Numbered from the stretch's first letter, positions 17,968 through 27,959 are shown. The stretch is DNA of 64,000 bases from an uncultured Aquimarina sp. (GCA_947498455.1 CANMKK010000009.1:98244-162243), one strand, 5' to 3'. Notes: generated by a model from the letters alone, not told the origin. A program made the numbers and translations.

Positions 17968-19065
17968 ATGATGGATATGGTGCCTGTTATGTCGTATTAC
18001 CCTATTTATATCAATTTGTGTTTCTTTTTGGTATTGTTTACACTATTACATACTAGGATACTGGAAATAAACGATGATAAGAATCTTGTATTCGTTAATG
18101 TTTCGGGATATATTTTATTAGTAGCTCTTATCATTTATATAGGACAAAGGCCTATACATGGTGTGTTTGGTGATATGGTAAATTACATTGTTACATTTAG
18201 AAATTATCAATTGGGAGGAGAAATTCCAGAAGTAAATGATTATGGCTGGCATATATTTATGCGTACACTCGCACAGGTTGTTACTCCATATACCTTTTTT
18301 ACCATTTGTGCCTTTATATATATATATCCGTTGTATAAAATTTCTAAAACACTTTTTAGGCAATATTGGTATTATGCTTTCGTGTTGTTTATTGTATCCT
18401 TTTCCTTTTGGACCTACGGCGTTAATGGTGTGAGGAATGGGGCTGCAACATCTATTTTTTTATGGGGGTTATGTTATCATAAAAATAAATTCGTATTAAC
18501 CTTGTTTTTCCTTTGGGCGATATTATTTCATAAAACTTTATTCTTGCCCATCTTTGCATTCATTGTAACTTGTTTTTATAATAACCCTAAAGTATATTTT
18601 AAGGGTTGGTTGGCATGCATCCCTATATCATTAGTGCTAGGTAGTGTTTTTATATCTATTTTCAGTAATCTTGGGTTTGGAAGTGATGAACGACTATCTG
18701 GTTACTTGACTTCGCAAGCGGAAGCCGGTACATTTGCAAGTACAGGATTTCGATGGGACTTTTTGTTCTATAGTTCGTTTCCTATTTTTGCAGGCTGGTA
18801 TTTTATCTTTAAAAGAGGTTTTAAAGACTCTTTTTACTATCAATTATTTAATACTTATCTTATTTGTAATGGATTCTGGGTATTGGTTATTAGAGCAAAT
18901 TTTTCTAACAGGTTTGCATATTTATCTTGGTTTATGATGGCATTATTGATCATCTATCCATTTTTGAAACAAAAATTTTTTAAGGATCATCATTTTATGA
19001 TAGGTAAAGTGATGGTCGCATATTTTGGATTTACATATTTTATGTACTATTTATATTGGGGATAA
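17968..19065 (+). CDS. EpsG/Wzy-like O-antigen polymerase
   Basis: The 365-residue integral membrane protein has about 10 predicted segments. It carries a conserved EpsG-type motif (SFWTYGVNGVRNGAATSIFLWGL) between central helices, and a periplasmic loop (GFGSDERLSGYLTSQAEAGT) precedes RWDFLFYSSFP. EpsG-family proteins polymerise lipid-linked repeat units at the periplasmic face. The 44-bp gap from the SGNH gene and the 10-bp overlap with the following reading frame are consistent with one transcript. It is the only candidate polymerase in the window. Confidence 0.75.
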   Translation: MMDMVPVMSYYPIYINLCFFLVLFTLLHTRILEINDDKNLVFVNVSGYILLVALIIYIGQRPIHGVFGDMVNYIVTFRNYQLGGEIPEVNDYGWHIFMRTLAQVVTPYTFFTICAFIYIYPLYKISKTLFRQYWYYAFVLFIVSFSFWTYGVNGVRNGAATSIFLWGLCYHKNKFVLTLFFLWAILFHKTLFLPIFAFIVTCFYNNPKVYFKGWLACIPISLVLGSVFISIFSNLGFGSDERLSGYLTSQAEAGTFASTGFRWDFLFYSSFPIFAGWYFIFKRGFKDSFYYQLFNTYLICNGFWVLVIRANFSNRFAYLSWFMMALLIIYPFLKQKFFKDHHFMIGKVMVAYFGFTYFMYYLYWG

Positions 19066-19088
19066 CTATAAACAAAACTAACCACACA

Positions 19089-19979
19089 ATGAAAACCTTA
19101 ACGGTCTTTACGCCAACATATAATCGGGCTTATATCTTACACAAATGTTATCAAAGTCTTATAGAACAATCCAATCAGGATTTCTTATGGTTGATTATCG
19201 ATGATGGATCTATGGATAATACCAAAGAACTCGTAGCCTCCTGGATAGAAGAAAAAAAAATTGATATTGTTTATCATTATCAGGATAATCAAGGCATGCA
19301 TGGAGGTCATAATGCCGCGTATCGATTGACCGAAACGACCCTGAACGTGTGTATTGATAGTGATGATTGTATGGCGAGAGAAGGTGTACAAAAAATTCTG
19401 GATGCCTGGGAAACTATCAAAGACAAGCCAGAATATGCTGGGATTGTCGGGTTGGATGCCGATACCAAGGGAAACTTAATTGGTACCAAGATACCAGAGC
19501 ATCTAACAGAAACTACGCTTTATGATATCTATAATAAACATGGAGTAACTGGGGATAAAAAATTGGTATATCGCACAGAAGTAGTAAAGAAATATCCGAC
19601 TTACCCTATTTTCGAAGGAGAACGTTTCGTACCATTGGGATATCTATACCAATTGATTGATCAGGATTTTAAATTATTACCTGTGAATGAAGTGTTTTGC
19701 GAAGTAGAATATATGGAAGATGGCTCCAGTCTTAACATCCTGAAACAGTATAGAAGACACCCTAAAGGGTTTGCATTTTCCAGAAAGAGTAGAATGAAAT
19801 TAGCAAAGAATTTTAAGGATCGATTTAAGAATGCAATTCATTATGTTTCTAGTGCAATATTTACCAAAAACACTGGGTTTATAAGTGAATCACCAAAAAA
19901 ACTTACCACGATACTGGCTATTCCCTTCGGAGTTGCACTAAACATATATATCCGTATAAAAACAAAGGGAAAATTATAA
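19089..19979 (+). CDS. Glycosyltransferase family 2
   Basis: The 296-residue GT-A protein begins TVFTPTYNRAYILHKCYQSL. The nucleotide-binding strand IIDDGSMDNT and the metal-binding IDSDD (DXD-type) lie about 80 residues in. I chose the ATG at 19089 because it is directly followed by the conserved N-terminal strand; an earlier in-frame start at 19056 would lie inside the polymerase gene. Family 2 enzymes are inverting transferases at the cytoplasmic face. Its last base overlaps the start of the next glycosyltransferase gene, indicating coupling. Donor and acceptor are unknown. Confidence 0.87.
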   Translation: MKTLTVFTPTYNRAYILHKCYQSLIEQSNQDFLWLIIDDGSMDNTKELVASWIEEKKIDIVYHYQDNQGMHGGHNAAYRLTETTLNVCIDSDDCMAREGVQKILDAWETIKDKPEYAGIVGLDADTKGNLIGTKIPEHLTETTLYDIYNKHGVTGDKKLVYRTEVVKKYPTYPIFEGERFVPLGYLYQLIDQDFKLLPVNEVFCEVEYMEDGSSLNILKQYRRHPKGFAFSRKSRMKLAKNFKDRFKNAIHYVSSAIFTKNTGFISESPKKLTTILAIPFGVALNIYIRIKTKGKL

Positions 19980-21121
19980 TGGGAGTGATTAGAGTTTTAC
20001 AAGTGTTTACTATCATGAATCGAGGAGGAGCAGAATCCATGATTATGAACTATTATCGGAAGATTGATACCAAGAAAATTCAGTTTGATTTTTTAGTCCA
20101 TAGAAAAGAAGAAGGAGCTTTTGATCAGGAAATAAAAGAGTTGGGAGGTAAGATATATACATTCGATCCTATTAATCCCTTAGTTCCCGGAACATATTAC
20201 GCTGCCTTACGAAATTTTTTTGCGGAGCATACAGAATATCAGATCGTACATTCCCATCTCAATACCTTTAGTCCTTTTCCGCTTAAGATCGCCCAAGAGT
20301 TTAATATTCCTTGTAGAATTGCACATGCACATATTGCGATCGAAAAGATAACACTCAGTGATTTAGTTCCTAATAAAGAAAACCTAAAGGAAACTTTTAA
20401 GAAGTTAGTTAAGTTTCAGCTAAAAAATAAAATCCATAAACATACCACGCATTATTTTTCATGCGGAGATAAAGCAGGTAAATGGTTGTTCGGTAAAGAC
20501 ACAAAATTCCGAACCATGAACAATGCCATTGATACCGAAAAATTTATATATAACCCAGCCGTATCTAATGCCTATAAAACGGAATTTGGTATTAATAATA
20601 CGTTAGTATTAGGACATGTAGGACGATTTAATACTCAGAAAAACCATTCTTTCTTACTAAAGATATTTACAGAAGTTGTAAAACAGCATGCGAATAGCAT
20701 TTTGATATTGATAGGGGATGGTGGACTACGAGCAAAAATCGAATCAGAAGCCAAAAGCCTGGGTGTTTTTGGTAAAGTAAAAATACTTGGAGTACGTTCT
20801 GATATACCTGAGTTGTTACAGATGTTGGATGTTTTTGTATTCCCATCTTTTTATGAAGGATTACCCGTTACATTGATAGAAGCACAGGCAGCAGGTCTTA
20901 AGATTGTAGCTTCAGATACCATTACTACAGAGGTGAGCCTAACAGGTGATATACAGTTTCTGTCTATCAATACCCCGGAAAAAGTATGGGCAGATAATAT
21001 CGTAGCATTACATCCGTATACAAAACAATCTAATAGAGATCAGATTGTACATGGTGACTATGATATTGTTTCGAATACAAAAAAAATAGAAAACTTTTAT
21101 TTACAACAGATTACCAACTAA
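19979..21121 (+). CDS. Glycosyltransferase family 4 (EpsF-like)
   Basis: This 380-residue GT-B enzyme begins RVLQVFTIMNRGGAESMIMN, the N terminus typical of the EpsF-like group of family 4. Its acceptor domain includes VHSHLNTFSPFPLKIA, and the C-terminal domain has GHVGRFNTQKNHSFLLKIF and the EX7E block YEGLPVTLIEAQAAGLKIVASD. It overlaps the upstream GT2 by one base and is separated from the CapK-type gene by 2 bp. It likely adds a sugar in repeat-unit assembly. Confidence 0.88.
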   Translation: MGVIRVLQVFTIMNRGGAESMIMNYYRKIDTKKIQFDFLVHRKEEGAFDQEIKELGGKIYTFDPINPLVPGTYYAALRNFFAEHTEYQIVHSHLNTFSPFPLKIAQEFNIPCRIAHAHIAIEKITLSDLVPNKENLKETFKKLVKFQLKNKIHKHTTHYFSCGDKAGKWLFGKDTKFRTMNNAIDTEKFIYNPAVSNAYKTEFGINNTLVLGHVGRFNTQKNHSFLLKIFTEVVKQHANSILILIGDGGLRAKIESEAKSLGVFGKVKILGVRSDIPELLQMLDVFVFPSFYEGLPVTLIEAQAAGLKIVASDTITTEVSLTGDIQFLSINTPEKVWADNIVALHPYTKQSNRDQIVHGDYDIVSNTKKIENFYLQQITN

Positions 21122-21123
21122 TT

Positions 21124-22527
21124 ATGGGGAAGATACAAGAAAAAATATACCAGAAACTTCCATATCCGTTTAAGTTTTTGTTATTAAACATAAAAGCATA
21201 TCAAAACAGTAAACAGCGGTATACTACAGCTTTTGACCAATACTTACAAGAGTACATTGAATTGTGGAATACTGATATCGATACCTTACGTATCTATCAA
21301 AAGAAAAAACTACAGTTATTATTAACTGAGGCATATGAATCTTCAGATTGGTATGCTGCTAAGTATAAAGCACTGGGAATTAATAAAGAGGATATTGCTA
21401 CGGATCCTTATCTGGTATTGCGAAAAATGCCTATTCTCACCAAGTCCGAACGAAAAACGGAGTATGATGCTATCGTAAATAAAAATAGGCCTACAGATGG
21501 GGTGGGTTATACCAGTGGTACCTCTGGTGCCCCTACAATCAATTATCTAGACAAAGAGTCAATTAATCGATCTTTTGCATTATGGAGACGTTTTCATAAA
21601 GCAATTGGACTAGAAACCAAAAGAGTGCGACAAGTACGTTTATCCGGACGTTTAATCGTAGAACCAACTACCAAAAAACCTCCATTTTGGGTGTATAATT
21701 ATTTCGAGAATCAACTATTGATGTCTACTTATCATCTAACAGAAGATAATTTACCACATTATATTAAGAGGCTAAACACCTTTAAACCAGAATTGTTAGA
21801 TGGCTACCCTTCTGCGATCTATATCATTAGTAAGTATATTAATGAAAACAATATTCCACTTAAATGGATACCTAAAGCAATCGCTGTAACTGCCGAAACC
21901 TTATATGATTACCAACGAATAGAAATGGAGAAGGCTTTTGGGTGCAATGTATACAATCAATATGCATCCAGTGAAGGAAGTCCCTTTATTACAGAATGTA
22001 CAGAAGGGAATTTACACCTTAATATAGATTCTGGAGTTTTTGAATTCATAAATACCAAAGGAGCAATTGCAAAACCGGGAGAAGTTGCGCAATTGGTAGT
22101 CACTAGTTTTACCAATCTAAAAACTCCTCTGATACGCTATAATATAGAAGATACTGTCTTACTTTCTGAACAGAATAGTACCTGTACTTGCGGATGCGTA
22201 ATGCCTACTATAGAAAAGTTAACAGGTAGAGAGGACGATATCCTTTGGACCGAAGAAAAGGGATATGTAGGTCGAATGGATACCGCGTATAAAGGATTAA
22301 AAGGCATTGTAAAAAGTCAGATTATCCAAGATGATCCCAAAAGTATCACCGTGAATGCTATTGTAGATAAAGAATTTGATACTACGATGCAAGAAAAGCT
22401 GTTAAGTAACCTAAAAGATAGACTAGGGCAGAACCTAAACTATACGGTACATATTGTAGATACCATTCCACTGGGAGCAAATGGAAAGTTTAATGCCGTA
22501 AAACGAAAGTTTAAGATTGAGATATAG
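21124..22527 (+). CDS. CapK/phenylacetate-CoA-ligase-like adenylate-forming protein
   Basis: The 467-residue ANL-superfamily protein has GVGYTSGTSGAPT as its ATP loop, NQYASSEGSPFITEC as the A5-like motif and TPLIRYNIEDTV before a Cys-containing CTCGCVMPTIEK segment. It ends with a C-terminal lysine region GANGKFNAVKRKFK. CapK-type proteins occur widely in capsule loci and resemble phenylacetate-CoA ligases without a proven common reaction. It is the last gene of the coupled run beginning with the polymerase. A role in activating a carboxylic acid for attachment to a glycan is inferred. Two further members are at 44993 and 47823. Confidence 0.8.
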   Translation: MGKIQEKIYQKLPYPFKFLLLNIKAYQNSKQRYTTAFDQYLQEYIELWNTDIDTLRIYQKKKLQLLLTEAYESSDWYAAKYKALGINKEDIATDPYLVLRKMPILTKSERKTEYDAIVNKNRPTDGVGYTSGTSGAPTINYLDKESINRSFALWRRFHKAIGLETKRVRQVRLSGRLIVEPTTKKPPFWVYNYFENQLLMSTYHLTEDNLPHYIKRLNTFKPELLDGYPSAIYIISKYINENNIPLKWIPKAIAVTAETLYDYQRIEMEKAFGCNVYNQYASSEGSPFITECTEGNLHLNIDSGVFEFINTKGAIAKPGEVAQLVVTSFTNLKTPLIRYNIEDTVLLSEQNSTCTCGCVMPTIEKLTGREDDILWTEEKGYVGRMDTAYKGLKGIVKSQIIQDDPKSITVNAIVDKEFDTTMQEKLLSNLKDRLGQNLNYTVHIVDTIPLGANGKFNAVKRKFKIEI

Positions 22528-23005
22528 GTTTTTTATACCAGTAGTGATTACTTATTTTTGTTGCTGATACACCTAACTTAACGAATGATATTAATAATCT
22601 GGGTTAAATGAATGGATTTTAATTCAGGGATTCATTTATACTTTTGAGAACCTTTTCGGAGCTTTCTATTCGTGAAATGATAGAATTAAAAAACCTTACT
22701 CATGCATTTATGTTTAAACGCGCTGCCAAGAAATATAGCCCATACAACTGAGTGATTTGTTTATTGAAACTAAAAATAAACTGGAAACCACATTACTAAA
22801 TCATAATTAGTTGAATATGGTGAGAGTGTATCTTTCTTTTATTCTTCTGTGTATAATGTTCTTTATCCATTAAAAATTTCTTTTATCGAAGTTTCTCAAC
22901 TTTTCTCAAAGCATTTCTCTAAAGATTACATAAGTTAATCAGACTTTTAGGATACATTATGTAAGAAATAGTGTGATAAGTTTACTAATTTAAAAACTTA
23001 GAATA
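22528..23005. other. Gene-free gap downstream of the CapK-type gene
   Basis: No gene is supported. The first 25 bases contain one arm resembling the palindromic elements (TATACCAG at 22536). A 24-codon frame starting at 22676 (MIELKNLTHAFMFKRAAKKY) is too short and isolated to call. The rest is AT-rich. Confidence 0.4.
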
Positions 23006-23218
23006 ATGAAAAAATTGTTGATTCCTTTGGTATTACTTTCTATTGCAACGGTTTCATTAAGTGTAACTACACGTATAGATACTAAGAATAAACTGAATTT
23101 AGAAAATAATGATTTTCCAAAGAAAAACTTATATGAGTCAGAAACGAGTATACAGTATGATTCTATTAATATGTCAGTTGATTTGGTGAAATTTGATACC
23201 AAAATTGAGTTATTATAG
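23006..23218 (+). CDS. Small hypothetical secreted or membrane-anchored protein
   Basis: The 70-residue protein starts MKKLLIPLVLLSIATVSLSV, a signal-peptide-like or membrane-anchor N terminus, and is then hydrophilic and rich in Asn, Lys and Asp with no recognised domain. It stands alone in a gap, is not obviously part of an operon and has an ATG start. It could be a real small secreted protein or a chance open frame; I cannot name a family. Confidence 0.4.
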   Translation: MKKLLIPLVLLSIATVSLSVTTRIDTKNKLNLENNDFPKKNLYESETSIQYDSINMSVDLVKFDTKIELL

Positions 23219-23531
23219 CCATCAGTGAGTTTAATCTTCATAGATTTATGAGGGGATAAATTTGATCCAATTTTCTTTCGTTTTGGCTTATGAGGTTTCC
23301 ATTTAATTAATAATTTATGAATCTTCGGATTCTTTGCTAGCCCAAAAAAGTACGTTGCTAAGAGTAGATTGGATAAGAGGTAGTAAACTTTTGAGATTTT
23401 TTAAAAATTTACGTCATCCATCAAAATAGTAAAGAAAGAATAATTGATTTTCTATGAAATATTGACATTCCGTATATATTTGCATAGGAAAATGGTATAG
23501 TGCCAAGAAATAAGTTTTTAGAAATACAAAC
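23219..23531. promoter_or_regulatory. Leader of the second MBOAT gene with a TATATTTG box
   Basis: This gap ends in the second MBOAT gene. A TATATTTG at 23475-23482 matches the Bacteroidota -7 consensus TAnnTTTG and lies 49 bp upstream of the ATG, but no TTTG at the correct distance upstream was seen. A TTGACA at 23462-23467 is too close. The rest holds no recognised feature. Confidence 0.4.
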
Positions 23532-24944
23532 ATGCTTTTTAACTCATTTGACTTCTTAATTTTTTTAGTGGTTGTATTTCTAATCTATTGGTATATAGTT
23601 CCCAAAAGCCGAAAACTTCAGAATATCCTTTTGTTAGTGGCTAGTTATGTGTTTTATGGTTGGTGGGATTGGCGTTTTTTATCATTAATTGCCGTGAGTA
23701 CCATTGTAGATTATACCGTAGGGCTTAGAATATATAAATCGGATACAAAAATCATAAGAAAAAGGTGGCTCTATCTTAGCGTTTTATTTAATCTAGGGTT
23801 ACTAGGATTCTTTAAATATTTTAACTTTTTTATGGACTCTTGGATAGATCTCCTCGCATCCGTAGGGTACAATTCTCAGAGCACCTGGGCATTACAAGTA
23901 ATACTACCGGTAGGTATATCATTTTATACATTTCAAACCTTGTCATATTCTATTGATATTTATAGAAAAAAATTAATACCTACTTCAGATTTTATAGCTT
24001 TTGGGGCATTTGTTTCCTTTTTCCCACAATTGGTAGCAGGTCCGATAGAGAGAGCAACCAATTTAATTCCTCAATTCTTACATGAAAGAAAGTTTCAAAA
24101 ATTGTGTATAACCTCTGGTTGTAAGATGATGATTTGGGGTTTCTTTTTAAAGTTGGTGGTTGCCGATAGAGCAGCGATTTATGTAAATGCGGTATATAAT
24201 AATATCGAAAATCACGAGGGTTTAACTTTTATTGCGGCTACCGTATTATTTGCTTTTCAGATCTATGGAGATTTTGCAGGATATTCATTAATTGCAATCG
24301 GTACTGCAAAGCTTTTTGGGTTTGATCTGATGACTAATTTTAGGCGGCCTTACTTTGCCGCGTCTGTCAGCGAATTTTGGTCCAGATGGCATATTTCGTT
24401 ATCCACTTGGTTTAGAGACTATCTGTACATTCCCTTAGGAGGTAATAGAGTAGCAAAACCTAGATGGTTTTTTAACTTGTTTATTACTTTTTTGATTAGT
24501 GGTTTATGGCATGGTGCCAATTGGACATTTGTTGTTTGGGGAGGATTAAATGGTATCTATCTAATACTGGAAATCTTACTTTTCAAAAAAGAAAGAAAAG
24601 GACTATTCAATATTCTTAGTACATTTATCCTCATCAATTTTGCATGGATATTCTTTAGAGCAGCGAGTATCGAACAAGCACTATATATTGTAAAAACCAT
24701 TTTTATGACGCCCGGAAGCCTATTTATAGGCAGTGGTGATGATGTTACGGCTTCCTTATATGCTACATTGGCCATTTTTATATTGGTATTGGTAGAACTA
24801 AAAAAAGAATATTTTGCTACCTTATTTTCTATTTCGAAGCATAAATTAGAATTCGTTAGAATGGCGGGATATGCAATAGTCGTATGTATGATATTATATT
24901 TCGGAGTTTTTGGGAAAGGTCAGTTTATATACTTTCAATTTTAG
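23532..24944 (+). CDS. MBOAT-family membrane O-acyltransferase (AlgI-like)
   Basis: The 470-residue multi-pass protein starts MLFNSFDFLIFLVV. It has LPVGISFYTFQTLSYSIDIY, FWSRWHISLSTWFRDYLYIPLGG and the MBOAT His in LWHGANWTFVVWGGLNG. The last two blocks are those of the AlgI group, which O-acetylates exopolysaccharides such as alginate using an acetyl donor and partner proteins. The next gene (SGNH) follows after 3 bp, making a two-gene pair, unlike the four-gene dlt-like set at 13801-17924. It is probably an O-acetylation system for a surface glycan. A TATATTTG box lies upstream. Confidence 0.87.
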   Translation: MLFNSFDFLIFLVVVFLIYWYIVPKSRKLQNILLLVASYVFYGWWDWRFLSLIAVSTIVDYTVGLRIYKSDTKIIRKRWLYLSVLFNLGLLGFFKYFNFFMDSWIDLLASVGYNSQSTWALQVILPVGISFYTFQTLSYSIDIYRKKLIPTSDFIAFGAFVSFFPQLVAGPIERATNLIPQFLHERKFQKLCITSGCKMMIWGFFLKLVVADRAAIYVNAVYNNIENHEGLTFIAATVLFAFQIYGDFAGYSLIAIGTAKLFGFDLMTNFRRPYFAASVSEFWSRWHISLSTWFRDYLYIPLGGNRVAKPRWFFNLFITFLISGLWHGANWTFVVWGGLNGIYLILEILLFKKERKGLFNILSTFILINFAWIFFRAASIEQALYIVKTIFMTPGSLFIGSGDDVTASLYATLAIFILVLVELKKEYFATLFSISKHKLEFVRMAGYAIVVCMILYFGVFGKGQFIYFQF

Positions 24945-24947
24945 GGA

Positions 24948-25895
24948 ATGATAGGAAAAAAGCACATAGAGACACTGAGGAAAGGAATAAAATTTATTCT
25001 GATTCTTTTAGTGATTGATTTTTCTTTAGGATACATTACCAAACAGTTTTTCTATAGTCAGGAAACGGGAAAGTATGCCAGATCTACTCAAGCGATTAAA
25101 GAGACGGAAGCAGAGATTTTAATTTTGGGAAGTTCGCATGCACATCGACATTATGTACCTGAGGTTATTGAAAAAGAGTTAGGTAAAAGCTGTTATAATG
25201 CAGGTGCCGAAGGACAACAGTTAGTATATCATTTAGCGCTTTTGGACATGATTCTAAAAAGATATACGCCAAAAACGATTATTCTAAATATTGATGAGGA
25301 TTTTTTGTTAGAGTTTGAAGAGGCGTATAGTCGTCTTAGTGATTTACATCCGTATTATGACGAGTATAGCAAAGAGTTAAAACCCGTTTTAGGATTACGA
25401 TCAAATTTTGTAGATGTGAAGCTGTTTTTTCATCTGTATCAGATGAATTCTACTATTATGCATATCATTCGATATGGTGCATCTCCACAGGTTGATTATA
25501 AAGGATATCGCCCTTTGTTTGGAACTATAAAAAAGAGCAATGATCAAAGACATAAAGAAGATAATAATAGAGAAAATAGGGGAGATGTAATAGATCAAAA
25601 TTTTGTTAATACGTTAAAAAACATCATTATTACCGTAAAGAAGAAGAATATAAATCTGGTATTTGTAACCTCTCCATCGTATAATGAAGTGGATCATTCG
25701 AAGAATATATCATTTTCTAAAATAAAAGAGATTATAAGAGCCGAAAATGTTTCTTTTATAGATTTCATAAATAATCCAGATTTTATACATAAGAATGAGC
25801 TATTCCATGATCCATCGCATCTAAACGATAGTGGCTCAAAGCTATTCTCTAAGCAAGTAGCCCAAAGAATTAGAAGAATACATAGTGGTGAATAA
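24948..25895 (+). CDS. SGNH-like membrane-anchored protein (AlgJ/AlgX-like role)
   Basis: The 315-residue protein has an N-terminal membrane anchor (residues 13-32), then a block-I-like GSSHAHRHYVPEVIEK with candidate nucleophile Ser62 or Ser63. Near the C terminus HDPSHLNDSGSKLF gives a candidate Asp-x-x-His, as expected for an SGNH hydrolase fold on the extracytoplasmic side. It starts 3 bp after the MBOAT gene. By analogy to AlgJ/AlgX and PatB it is probably the partner that transfers the acyl group to the polymer. Sequence similarity to those proteins is limited to the motifs, so this is inference. Confidence 0.65.
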   Translation: MIGKKHIETLRKGIKFILILLVIDFSLGYITKQFFYSQETGKYARSTQAIKETEAEILILGSSHAHRHYVPEVIEKELGKSCYNAGAEGQQLVYHLALLDMILKRYTPKTIILNIDEDFLLEFEEAYSRLSDLHPYYDEYSKELKPVLGLRSNFVDVKLFFHLYQMNSTIMHIIRYGASPQVDYKGYRPLFGTIKKSNDQRHKEDNNRENRGDVIDQNFVNTLKNIIITVKKKNINLVFVTSPSYNEVDHSKNISFSKIKEIIRAENVSFIDFINNPDFIHKNELFHDPSHLNDSGSKLFSKQVAQRIRRIHSGE

Positions 25896-26032
25896 AAAAC
25901 ACATTTTGTTTATAAAATATAAGGTTAAAATGTATAAAAAGAGGAAAACAACTTATAAATTGCTGCGATTCTGTACATAATTGAATACAGGAAACTAAAT
26001 ACATCATTTTATACAGTCAGAAAACATATACG

Positions 26033-27340
26033 ATGCGCTACCAAACTATACCTAATTCCCTTTTTATAAAGAATAGAAAAAACTTTATTGCTAAAACCAA
26101 AAAAAATACGATTACCATTCTTACTTCTAATGATGTAAAACATAACAATGCAGATGATGTAATGGGTTTTACACAGAATAATGATTTGTTTTATTTATCC
26201 GGAATCGATCAGGAAGAAACGATTTTGGTATTATATCCGGATGCTTATAAGCCTGAGAATAGAGAAATTTTGTTTGTAAAAGAAACAAATGAGCATATAA
26301 AAATATGGGATGGTGACAAACTTACCAAAGAACAGGCGAGTGAAATCTCAGGTATCAAACGTGTAGAATGGTTACATGATTTCGAAAAAATACTACAATT
26401 GATTGCTTTTGAGGCAGATGGTTTTTATTTGGGACATAATGAGCATATTAAGAGAGTAACCAACAATCAGCAAACACAGCAAGATCGAATGATCGATTGG
26501 TGTAAAGATAAATACCCGTTACATAAATTGCATAGAGCTGCTAAAATTACCAGAGAGTTACGTATCGTAAAATCAGAAATAGAAGTTGCACTAATACAAA
26601 AGGCAGCGGATATTAGTGTGGAAGGTTTTCATCGGGTATTACAAAACGTGCAACCAGACTGTAAAGAATATGAATTAGAGGCGGAGTTGACCTATACACT
26701 TGTTAAACGTGGAGGAACAAGACATGCATTTAAGCCTATTGTAGCTTCCGGGAAGAACGCCTGTGCATTACATTATAATGTGAATGATGACACCTGTGAA
26801 GATGGAGAAATGATTTTAATGGATTTTGGAGTATGTTATGGGAATTATAATAGCGATACTACACGCTGTATACCTTCAAATGGTAAGTTTTCAGAGCGAC
26901 AAAAGGAAGTGTATTCGGCAGTACTTCATTGCTTAAAGGAAGGAAGTAAACTATTAAAGCCAGGTATCCTATCTGCGGATTATGAAAAAAAAATGGCGAG
27001 TTTGGTAGAAGAACAGCTAATTAAATTAGGGCTGTTAGATGCCTCTGAAGTTGCTGCTCAGAACCCAGATAAGCCATTGTATAAAAAGTACTTTATGCAT
27101 GGAACTGCACATCATTTAGGACTAGATGTACATGATGTAGGTCTGTATTCTAGAGTTTTTGAAGCAGGAATGGTATTAACTTGCGAACCTGGTATTTATA
27201 TTCCGGAAGAGGGGATAGGTTGTCGTCTGGAAAATGACTATGTACTTACTGAAACAGGAAATATTAACCTCACGGCGGCTATGCCTATTGAGATAGAAGA
27301 GATAGAGGAGTTGATAAATAAGAAAAATTTAGTAAAGTAG
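26033..27340 (+). CDS. Xaa-Pro aminopeptidase-like M24B metallopeptidase
   Basis: The 435-residue protein has an N-terminal creatinase-like domain and a C-terminal pita-bread domain. The metal ligands are visible: Asp in LMDFGVCYGNYNSDTT (two Asp), His in HGTAHHLGLDVHDVG, Glu in LTCEPGIYIP and Glu in CRLENDYVL. Aminopeptidase P removes an N-terminal residue before proline. It is followed after 12 bp by an adenylate-kinase-like gene, and a second M24 protein comes next. Why these three sit between polysaccharide genes is unclear; they may be ordinary metabolic genes. Confidence 0.88.
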   Translation: MRYQTIPNSLFIKNRKNFIAKTKKNTITILTSNDVKHNNADDVMGFTQNNDLFYLSGIDQEETILVLYPDAYKPENREILFVKETNEHIKIWDGDKLTKEQASEISGIKRVEWLHDFEKILQLIAFEADGFYLGHNEHIKRVTNNQQTQQDRMIDWCKDKYPLHKLHRAAKITRELRIVKSEIEVALIQKAADISVEGFHRVLQNVQPDCKEYELEAELTYTLVKRGGTRHAFKPIVASGKNACALHYNVNDDTCEDGEMILMDFGVCYGNYNSDTTRCIPSNGKFSERQKEVYSAVLHCLKEGSKLLKPGILSADYEKKMASLVEEQLIKLGLLDASEVAAQNPDKPLYKKYFMHGTAHHLGLDVHDVGLYSRVFEAGMVLTCEPGIYIPEEGIGCRLENDYVLTETGNINLTAAMPIEIEEIEELINKKNLVK

Positions 27341-27352
27341 CATATTGAATAG

Positions 27353-27916
27353 ATGGAAATATTAATAATTACAGGATCTCCGTATTCAGGAAAAGGAACA
27401 CAATGCGAAATTTTACAGAAATTCTTAGTGTTTGAACATATTTCAACAGGAGATAGATGTCGACTTGAAAAGGAACATGGTACAAGCATAGGGAAAATAA
27501 TGTCAGAATATGAAGAAAAAGGTGATTTAGTACCTGATTCGATTATGAAAGATCTTTTTAGTCAGATTTTAGAAGAAAATAAAGAGAGTAAAGGGATTAT
27601 ATTGGATGGTTACCCTAGAACAAGACCACAAGTAGATGATTTAATAGCGCTTGTGACCTCAAAAAAGTTGGAAATAGGGAAGGTGTTGAATATTGAAGTT
27701 CCGAAAGAAGAGTTGTTAAAAAGAGCTAAAAAAAGAGCAGAAACATCTGATAGAAAAGATGATATAGATCCTAATATCCATATGAAGAGGATTCAGGTTT
27801 TTGAAGATGCTACAAGACCAGCTATTGAATATATGAAATCAAAAGTAAAAGTACATACGTATGATGGACTTGGAACTATTGAAGAAATTACACAACGAAT
27901 TAAAGAAAGCCTGTAA
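27353..27916 (+). CDS. Adenylate-kinase-like nucleoside monophosphate kinase
   Basis: The 187-residue protein has the P-loop GSPYSGKGTQ at its N terminus, the NMP-binding FEHISTGDRCRLEKEHGTSIGK segment, the conserved DGYPRTRPQ and a C-terminal ADP-binding half with a short lid (RAKKRAETSDRKDDIDP). The short lid resembles adenylate kinase type 1 rather than the long zinc lid. An Asp-Gly-Phe-Pro-Arg-Thr motif with Tyr for Phe is normal. It follows the M24 peptidase by 12 bp and precedes another M24 gene. Whether it is the only adenylate kinase of the cell is not determinable here. Confidence 0.82.
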   Translation: MEILIITGSPYSGKGTQCEILQKFLVFEHISTGDRCRLEKEHGTSIGKIMSEYEEKGDLVPDSIMKDLFSQILEENKESKGIILDGYPRTRPQVDDLIALVTSKKLEIGKVLNIEVPKEELLKRAKKRAETSDRKDDIDPNIHMKRIQVFEDATRPAIEYMKSKVKVHTYDGLGTIEEITQRIKESL

Positions 27917-27959
27917 TAAAAGGTTATAAAAATTATACTACAAAATAAATAGAATATAT

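Noticed and set aside
22676..22750. 24-codon open frame (MIELKNLTHAFMFKRAAKKY)
   Set aside because: It is too short, isolated and without a promoter or known match; it may be a fragment of a lost gene.
23462..23482. TTGACA plus TATATTTG as a full promoter
   Set aside because: The two boxes are only about 7-10 bp apart, too close for a sigma-A-type promoter; only the -7 match is kept.
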